From NCBI GenBank assembly GCA_025927435.1, contig JAICLM010000164.1, positions 1 to 5,185 of the forward strand: 5,185 nt of DNA, given 5' to 3'. The notes beneath the pieces are model-generated. The model searched no databases, was not told where the DNA came from, and was given only the letters and a program-made list of their open reading frames with translations. Made by a program: the position numbers and the translations under genes. Of this stretch, positions 1 to 4,173 are shown one piece after another. Each line of letters starts with the position of its first letter. Within the stretch, counting starts at the first letter, position 1. The DNA comes from Thermoleophilia bacterium. Lineage in GTDB: Bacteria; Actinomycetota; Thermoleophilia; Gaiellales; Gaiellaceae.

Positions 1-977
1 GCGTTCACGCGGAGCACCGACGCTTTGCGGTCGGCGATCGCGTCGAGCTTCCCCACCAGCCGGTCGCCGTGGAGGATCGGCAGCGCGAAGTAGCCCCAGC
101 GGCGCTTCGCGGCAGGCTTGTACATCTCGAGCGTGTACTCGAACTCGAACAGCTCCTCGGTGCGCCCGCGGTCGTGGATCAGCCGGTCGAACGGCGAGAG
201 CAGCGCCGTCCTGCCCTTGAAGCCGCTGTCCAGGTACGCCGGGTCGATGCGCCATTCGCCCTTCACTCCCTCGACGACGGCCGGCTCCCCCGCCTCGCCG
301 ACGTGGATCGGCTCCATCGGCATCGCCCGCGCTCTCGCCCGCGCGATCCCGAGGGCCGCCAGCCGGCGCTCGTCGCGGATCCGCTCCGCCTCCTCGACCG
401 ACGGGATCTCGACGCCGGCGGGATAGACGCGCTCGGGCAGGTCCCAGACGCGCTCCCGGCCGACCCGGCCGGCGATGGCCACCTGGCCCCGTGCCTGCAG
501 GAACTCGAGCATCTGGGTGACGTTGCGGTCGTTCGTCCAGCCGGTCGACGCCCACGGCACGGCACAGGTGTCCGGGATGTCGCGGGAGGTGAGCGGACCG
601 GAGCGCTTCAGCAACTTCAAGACGTCGCGCCGGAAGCGGTCGTTGTCCCGGAGCCACGCTCGTACGCGCTCGCCGCCGCGCCGCCCGTCAGCCCCGGCGA
701 GAAAGAGGCCGAGGTCGCTCATCGGCCGGATGAGCGCGTTGAACTCGAACAGCGTCCGGTCGACCTCGAGCGCCTGCTTCAGCTGCTCGGGCCGATACCT
801 CGAGCCGAGGCGGCTCCAGAGGACGAGGTCGGCGTTCGGCGCGATCGCTGCGGTGGGATCGACCTGCAGCAGCGTCAGCCGCTCCACCACCTCGAGCAAG
901 TCTCGCGGGCGTGGGGCGTCGAGCAGCTGCGCGCGCACGGCGATCCGTCGCGCCTGCTTCTTCGTCAGCTCGTGCAC
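1..977 (-). CDS. YcaQ/AlkZ-family winged-helix DNA glycosylase-like protein (3' end off window)
   Basis: The minus strand is open from an in-frame stop at 998-996 to the left edge, giving 325 codons from GTG at 977. The protein starts MHELTKKQARRIAVRAQLLD and carries LQVDPTAAIAPNADLVLWSR (about residues 37-56), FEFNALIRPMSDLGLF, a winged-helix-like middle, then LLSPFDRLIHDRGRTEELF and KRRWGYFALPILHGDRLVGK near the visible end. These are signatures of the HTH_42 (YcaQ/AlkZ) family. In E. coli YcaQ, which unhooks DNA crosslinks and removes bulky alkylated bases, a Q-x-D motif is catalytic; Q38-V-D40 sits where that motif is expected. Family members are usually about 360-410 residues, so roughly 40-80 C-terminal residues lie outside the window. 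GTG 977 is chosen because family homology begins directly after it and a stop lies 18 bp upstream. Family assignment is firm; glycosylase activity is inferred. Substrate is unknown; it could act on alkylated or crosslinked cytosolic DNA. Confidence 0.9.
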   Translation of the reverse strand, partial: MHELTKKQARRIAVRAQLLDAPRPRDLLEVVERLTLLQVDPTAAIAPNADLVLWSRLGSRYRPEQLKQALEVDRTLFEFNALIRPMSDLGLFLAGADGRRGGERVRAWLRDNDRFRRDVLKLLKRSGPLTSRDIPDTCAVPWASTGWTNDRNVTQMLEFLQARGQVAIAGRVGRERVWDLPERVYPAGVEIPSVEEAERIRDERRLAALGIARARARAMPMEPIHVGEAGEPAVVEGVKGEWRIDPAYLDSGFKGRTALLSPFDRLIHDRGRTEELFEFEYTLEMYKPAAKRRWGYFALPILHGDRLVGKLDAIADRKASVLRVN

Positions 978-984
978 GCGCGAG

Positions 985-990
985 AGGCTA
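985..990 (-). promoter_or_regulatory. Candidate -10 box for a leaderless transcript of the YcaQ-like gene
   Basis: Read on the minus strand the hexamer is TAGCCT, fitting the TAnnnT consensus. Seven bases separate it from the GTG start at 977, so transcription would begin at or next to the start codon. No purine-rich ribosome binding site is visible before this GTG, which agrees with a leaderless message. No convincing -35 box is seen. Confidence 0.45.
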
Positions 991-998
991 GGCGATCA

Positions 999-1015
999 GG
1001 GCACTACGCTTGCCC
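999..1015. repeat. Inverted repeat GGGCA-N7-TGCCC across the plus-strand -10 box
   Basis: Perfect 5-bp arms (999-1003 and 1011-1015) flank a 7-base centre that contains the candidate -10 hexamer of the C26 gene. It ends 1 bp before that gene's GTG. The placement would suit an operator that blocks polymerase, but arms this short can arise by chance in GC-rich DNA. Confidence 0.3.
1005..1010 (+). promoter_or_regulatory. Candidate -10 box for a leaderless transcript of the C26 gene
   Basis: The hexamer TACGCT fits TAnnnT and ends 6 bp before the GTG at 1017, so the start site would fall on the start codon. There is no Shine-Dalgarno sequence between box and start. With the box at 985-990 on the other strand it forms a compact divergent promoter in a 39-bp gap. 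Confidence 0.5.
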
Positions 1016-1016
1016 G

Positions 1017-1718
1017 GTGGCGCGCAAGCCGCTGATCGGGATCACGACGTACGTCGAGCCCGCGTCGTGGGGACACTGGCAGCTCGAAGCGGCGCTCGTC
1101 CCGTACGACTACGTGCGGGCGGTGGAGCGGGCCGGCGGGAGAGCGGTGCTCGTGCCGCCGGACGACCAAGGCGTCGAGGAGCTGCTCGACGCGCTCGACG
1201 GGCTGATCCTCTCCGGCGGCAATGACCTGACGCCGCAGTCGTACGGCGCCGAGGCGGACCCGGCGACGGCCGGCACGAACCCGGCTCGTGACCGCGGCGA
1301 GCTCGCGCTGCTCACCGCCGCCCTCGAGCGCGACCTGCCGGTGCTCGCGATCTGCCGCGGCGCCCAGGTGCTGAACGTCGCGCGCGGCGGCGACCTCGTC
1401 CAGCACCTGCCCGACGTCGTCGGGCACGAGGGGCACCGAGCCGTAGCGGGCGAGTTCTCCGAGCACTCCGTCCGAGTCGATCCGGCCTCGCGGGTCGCGG
1501 GCGTGAAGGGGGAGGTCAAGTCGCATCACCACCAGGGCCTGGGCCGGCTCGGCGACGGCCTGCGCGAGGTCGCATGGGCCGAGGACGGCGTGGTCGAGGC
1601 AATCGAGGATCCCCAGAAGCCCTTCCTCGTCGGCGTCCTCTGGCATCCCGAGGCCGGCGAGGACAAACGCCTGTTCGAGCAGCTCGTCGCGGCGGCGCGC
1701 GATTTAAGGAACCCGTAA
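1017..1718 (+). CDS. Peptidase C26 / class-I glutamine amidotransferase-like protein (PuuD-like gamma-glutamyl hydrolase)
   Basis: The protein has 233 residues from GTG 1017 and is probably cytosolic. It opens with RKPLIGITTYVEP, typical of the family. The oxyanion/Rossmann segment DGLILSGGNDLTPQSYG is at about 61-77. The nucleophile elbow AICRGAQVLNVARGGDLVQH places the catalytic Cys at 113, SHHHQ is at 169-173, and the catalytic His-x-Glu is H210/E212 in LWHPE. All triad residues are present, so the enzyme should be active. Relatives such as PuuD cleave the gamma-glutamyl bond of gamma-glutamyl-GABA in putrescine breakdown; others act on other gamma-glutamyl amines. The substrate cannot be told here, because no polyamine or glutamine-synthetase-like gene is next to it. 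The reading frame stays open far upstream (to 69), but that part is antisense to the YcaQ-like gene and unrelated to the family, so the start is GTG 1017. Its length matches the family's usual 230-260 residues. Confidence 0.92.
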   Translation: MARKPLIGITTYVEPASWGHWQLEAALVPYDYVRAVERAGGRAVLVPPDDQGVEELLDALDGLILSGGNDLTPQSYGAEADPATAGTNPARDRGELALLTAALERDLPVLAICRGAQVLNVARGGDLVQHLPDVVGHEGHRAVAGEFSEHSVRVDPASRVAGVKGEVKSHHHQGLGRLGDGLREVAWAEDGVVEAIEDPQKPFLVGVLWHPEAGEDKRLFEQLVAAARDLRNP

Positions 1719-1782
1719 GCCCCCGCTCATCCCGCAGCAATTCTCGCGGTCGATCCTTCAAACCATCCGTGTCCTGCCGCCG

Positions 1783-1789
1783 AAAGGAG
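1783..1789 (+). promoter_or_regulatory. Strong ribosome binding site of the CHRD-like gene
   Basis: AAAGGAG lies 5 bp before ATG 1795 and is the clearest Shine-Dalgarno sequence in the window. It marks the head gene of the downstream unit. The 76-bp gap (1719-1794) that holds it is the only sizeable spacer after the C26 gene. It shows no convincing terminator hairpin and no clear -10/-35 pair, so read-through from the C26 gene cannot be excluded. Confidence 0.75.
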
Positions 1790-1794
1790 TACTG

Positions 1795-2196
1795 ATGGCC
1801 TGGAAGAGACTGGCCCCCGCGGCGGTTGCCGCCGCGGCGGTCGCCGTGGTTCCCGTCGCGACGGGCGGGACGATGCATCCCGAGCTCGGCGCGCATCTCT
1901 CGGGCATGGGCGAGACGGGAGTCGTCAACCTCACCGCGCACTCGCAGGGGCACCGGCTCTGCTGGAAGTTCCAGCTGCACATGATGCGCGTCACGGGCGC
2001 GACCGTCCGCGACAGGCAGGGGATGATTGTCGCCCGCCTGGGCCACGTGTACCGTGCGAAGGGCTGCGCCATGGTGCCGAAGAAGTCCTTGCAGCTGCTC
2101 GAGACGAAGCCCGGCCGCTACCGGGTCTGGGTCGCGACGAAGGGCCATCCGGGCGAGCTGCGCGGCAGGCTCCACGCCGGCACGGCGCACATGTAG
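1795..2196 (+). CDS. Small secreted CHRD-like protein, Met- and His-rich
   Basis: The product has 133 residues. A basic start (MAWKRL) followed by an Ala/Val-rich stretch to about residue 25 looks like a Sec signal peptide. No lipobox Cys is present. The rest resembles a CHRD domain: AHLSGMGETGVVNLTAHSQG, a first Cys at 56 (RLCWKFQL), an alternating beta pattern, a second Cys at 91 (KGCAMV), then the typical ending PGRYRVWVATKGHPGELRGRL. CHRD domains are beta-rich, extracytoplasmic and of mostly unknown biochemical role; the two Cys may form a disulfide. The usual HIH-x-G motif in mid-domain is replaced by ATVRDRQG (69-76). After the signal there are seven Met (27, 38, 63, 64, 77, 93, 133) and nine His, high for so GC-rich a genome. 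Its stop touches the start of the Mo enzyme gene, so the two are probably translated together. The CHRD assignment is moderately sure; function is unknown. Confidence 0.75.
   Translation: MAWKRLAPAAVAAAAVAVVPVATGGTMHPELGAHLSGMGETGVVNLTAHSQGHRLCWKFQLHMMRVTGATVRDRQGMIVARLGHVYRAKGCAMVPKKSLQLLETKPGRYRVWVATKGHPGELRGRLHAGTAHM
1817..1837 (+). repeat. Perfect 9-bp hairpin in the signal-peptide coding region
   Basis: CCGCGGCGG (1817-1825) and CCGCCGCGG (1829-1837) are exact reverse complements around a 3-base loop, TTG. The stem begins 22 bp after the start codon of the CHRD-like gene. It may simply result from repeated Ala codons, but in mRNA it would be very stable and close to the ribosome entry site. 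Confidence 0.5.
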
Positions 2197-2898
2197 ATGG
2201 ACTCGCCGCCCCTCCCCGATCAGGAGCCACGCCGCTACGGGCGGAGGCTGTTCCTCGCCACCGTGGCCGGCGGCATCTCGTCCCTCTACTGGGGCAAGGC
2301 CGCCTGGGATCACGTCACCGGGGTCATCTCCCCCGTCGCGTCGGCCGTGGCGCCGATCCTGCCGACCGGGGGCTGGCGCATCTACACGATCTCCGGCCAT
2401 ATGCCGGAGTTCGACCCGGCCACGTGGCGGCTGAGGGTCGGCGGCCTCGTCGACAATCCGGTCTCGCTGACCTACGACGAGCTGCGTGCGCTGCCGCACG
2501 TCGAGCAGGTCTCGACCTTCCACTGCGTCACGGGCTGGACGGTGCAGGACGTCCACTGGGGCGGCGTCCGGCTGGGCGACGTGCTTGCCCGCGCGCGGCC
2601 GCAGGCGTCCGGGCACGCGCTCCGGTTCGTCTCGATGGAGGTGCCCTACGTCGACTACCTGACGGTGTCGCAGGCGTCCCTGCGCGACGTGATGCTCGCC
2701 TACGAGATGGACGGGAAGCCGCTGGCGCGCGAGCACGGCGCGCCGGTGCGGCTCGTCATCCCGGAGATGTACGGCTACAAGAACGTGAAGTGGCTCAACG
2801 GCATCGACGTCGTCCCGAAAGCCGTCAACGGCTACTGGGAGGATCTCGGCTACGACCGCAACGCCTGGGTCGGCCGCTCCAACGGGTACGGCACGTGA
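2197..2898 (+). CDS. Tat-exported molybdopterin-dependent oxidoreductase, sulfite oxidase fold (YedY/SuoX-like)
   Basis: This 233-residue protein has a twin-arginine motif RRLFLA (R16-R17) before a short hydrophobic stretch (about 20-33), so it should be folded with its cofactor and exported by Tat. No clear cleavage site follows, so it may stay anchored. The oxidoreductase molybdopterin-binding domain covers about residues 58-222: WRLRVGGLVDNPVSLTYDEL, then STFHCVTGWTVQDVHWGGV with C110 as expected Mo ligand, VPYVDYLTVSQA, the cofactor-pocket strand LAYEMDGKPLAREHGAPVRL, and MYGYKNVKWLNGIDVV. The C-terminal dimerisation domain of true sulfite oxidases is absent, and the Cys context differs from that of E. 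coli MsrP. It starts directly after the upstream stop with no clear ribosome site, suggesting translational coupling. The next gene, a cytochrome b, is the likely electron partner. Family and cofactor are confident; the substrate (sulfite, an S- or N-oxide, methionine sulfoxide) is undetermined. Confidence 0.9.
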   Translation: MDSPPLPDQEPRRYGRRLFLATVAGGISSLYWGKAAWDHVTGVISPVASAVAPILPTGGWRIYTISGHMPEFDPATWRLRVGGLVDNPVSLTYDELRALPHVEQVSTFHCVTGWTVQDVHWGGVRLGDVLARARPQASGHALRFVSMEVPYVDYLTVSQASLRDVMLAYEMDGKPLAREHGAPVRLVIPEMYGYKNVKWLNGIDVVPKAVNGYWEDLGYDRNAWVGRSNGYGT

Positions 2899-3488
2899 AG
2901 GCCGGCCACGTCCGGCGCTTCTCACCCGTCGAGCGGCTGCTCCACTGGGTGAACGCGGCAGGGTTCTTCTTCCTCCTCGTGACCGGGCTGATCCTCTATC
3001 TCCCGAGCCTGTCGATGCTCGTCTCGCGCCGGCAGACGATCCAGGGCATCCACTTCTGGGGCGGCGTCGGCTGGCTGGGGGCGCTCGCGGGCGTCGTGCT
3101 GCTCGGCGGCCGCCGCCTGCTGGCGACGGCGCGCGAGCTCGACAGCTTCGACGGCGACGACCTGAGCTGGCTGCGCGGCCGCGGGGCCCCGCAGGGGAGA
3201 TTCAATGCCGGCCAGAAGATCAACGCGGTCCTCACCGCGGCCTTCACGATCCTGTTCGGCGTCTCCGGCCTGCTGCTCTGGTTCGGAGAGGAGGACACGC
3301 GCTACCGCTTCGCCAGCACGGTGATCCTCCACGACGGGCTGATGTACGTCTCGCTTGCGCTCCTCGTCGGGCACCTCTACCTCGCGCTGATCCACCCGGC
3401 GACGCGGCACGCGCTCCGCGGGATGACGCTTGGGAGCGTCGATGCGGGCTGGGCGGCGCGGCACCACGCGAAGTGGCGCCCGGACTGA
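2895..3488 (+). CDS. Di-heme cytochrome b, FdnI/formate dehydrogenase gamma-like membrane subunit
   Basis: The protein has 197 residues from GTG 2895, which overlaps the previous stop by 4 bp (GTGA). It begins MKAGHVRRFSPVERLLHWVN, the usual start of this family. Four membrane spans are visible at about 18-36, 52-71, 111-130 and 143-166. Probable heme b ligands are H17 (LLHWVN), H53 (GIHFWGG), H146 (LHDGLMY) and H160 (GHLYLAL). E. coli FdnI uses His 18, 57, 155 and 169, so number, order and the 14-residue spacing of the last pair agree. The tail VDAGWAARHHAKW is also like formate dehydrogenase gamma chains. In that family the subunit exchanges electrons with menaquinone. Here its partner is not a formate dehydrogenase and no Fe-S subunit is encoded nearby, so it probably contacts the sulfite-oxidase-like protein directly. 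The family is not that of MsrQ, which has six spans and a ferric-reductase-like fold. Direction of electron flow is unknown. Confidence 0.9.
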   Translation: MKAGHVRRFSPVERLLHWVNAAGFFFLLVTGLILYLPSLSMLVSRRQTIQGIHFWGGVGWLGALAGVVLLGGRRLLATARELDSFDGDDLSWLRGRGAPQGRFNAGQKINAVLTAAFTILFGVSGLLLWFGEEDTRYRFASTVILHDGLMYVSLALLVGHLYLALIHPATRHALRGMTLGSVDAGWAARHHAKWRPD

Positions 3489-3492
3489 GGCG

Positions 3493-4173
3493 ATGACACA
3501 GACCGTTTTGGTCGTCGACGACGAGCCGATCGTGCGGGACGTCGTCGTCCGTTACCTCGAGCGCGACGGCTTCCGCACGGTGACGGCGGCGAACGGAGAC
3601 GCTGCCAGGGAGCTCATCGAGCAGCGCGAGCCGAGCCTCGTCGTGCTCGACGTGATGCTGCCGGGGACGGACGGCCTTTCGCTCTGCCGCTGGATCAGGG
3701 GACGCTCGAGCCTGCCGGTGATCCTCCTCACCGCCCGGGGCGAGGAAGCCGACCGCATCGTGGGCCTCGAGCTCGGCGCCGACGACTACGTGACGAAACC
3801 GTTCTCCCCGAGAGAGCTCGCGGCGCGTGTGCGCTCGGTGCTCCGCCGCAGTAACGGCGGCTCGCCGCCGACCCAGGCGATCGCCTTCGGCGAGCTCGAG
3901 CTCGACGGCGTCAGCCGCGAAGCCCGGCGGGCCGGCGTTCCCGTCCAGTTGACGGCGAAGGAGTTCGAGCTGCTCTGGTTCCTCGCCTCGCATCCCCGCC
4001 ACGTCTTCTCCCGCGACCAGCTGATGGCCCGCGTCTGGGGCTACGAGGCGGCCGTCGACACCGGCACGGTCACGGTCCACGTGCGGCGGCTGCGGGAGAA
4101 GATCGAGCCCGACCCGGGGCGGCCTCGGCACCTGCGCACGGTGTGGGGTGTCGGCTACCGACTCGATCCATGA
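3493..4173 (+). CDS. OmpR/PhoB-family response regulator
   Basis: The regulator has 226 residues. The receiver domain (about 3-118) has the acidic pocket D9/D10, phospho-acceptor D53 in LVVLDVMLPGTDG, switch T80 in ILLTARG, and K102 in DDYVTKPF, all intact. After a short linker (119-129) comes a winged-helix DNA-binding domain (about 130-226) with LTAKEFELLWFLASHP, the recognition helix region DTGTVTVHVRRLREKIE and the terminal TVWGVGYRL. ATG 3493 is preferred because VLVVDDE starts five residues in, as is normal; an open frame continues upstream inside the cytochrome gene. GAGG at 3487-3490 overlaps the upstream stop but is only 2 bp from the ATG, so coupled translation is likely. The gene lies 4 bp after the cytochrome and overlaps the kinase by 4 bp. 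It probably controls this operon in the cytoplasm, but no DNA target site was recognised in the window. Confidence 0.95.
   Translation: MTQTVLVVDDEPIVRDVVVRYLERDGFRTVTAANGDAARELIEQREPSLVVLDVMLPGTDGLSLCRWIRGRSSLPVILLTARGEEADRIVGLELGADDYVTKPFSPRELAARVRSVLRRSNGGSPPTQAIAFGELELDGVSREARRAGVPVQLTAKEFELLWFLASHPRHVFSRDQLMARVWGYEAAVDTGTVTVHVRRLREKIEPDPGRPRHLRTVWGVGYRLDP

Noticed and set aside
69..1016. Plus-strand open frame continuous with the C26 gene that would give a 549-residue fusion protein
   Set aside because: This part is antisense to the well-supported YcaQ-like gene, its translation is Arg/Pro/Leu-rich without recognisable motifs, and the C26 family start fits GTG 1017.
1708..1714. GGAACCC at the end of the C26 gene as an ECF sigma-factor -35 element for the downstream operon
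   Set aside because: No CGTC/CGTT-like -10 element lies 15-18 bp downstream, so the match is half a promoter only.
1719..1794. Terminator or sigma-70 promoter in the gap before the CHRD-like gene
   Set aside because: No stem followed by a T-run and no TAnnnT/TTGACA pair with normal spacing was found; only the ribosome binding site is supported.
1516..2925. Minus-strand open frame of 469 residues opposite the CHRD-like and Mo enzyme genes
   Set aside because: Low-complexity Arg/Asp/Ala/Pro composition typical of antisense frames in GC-rich DNA; the plus-strand genes carry clear family motifs.
2922..4131. Minus-strand open frames opposite the cytochrome b and response regulator genes
   Set aside because: No motifs, biased composition, and full overlap with firmly identified plus-strand genes.
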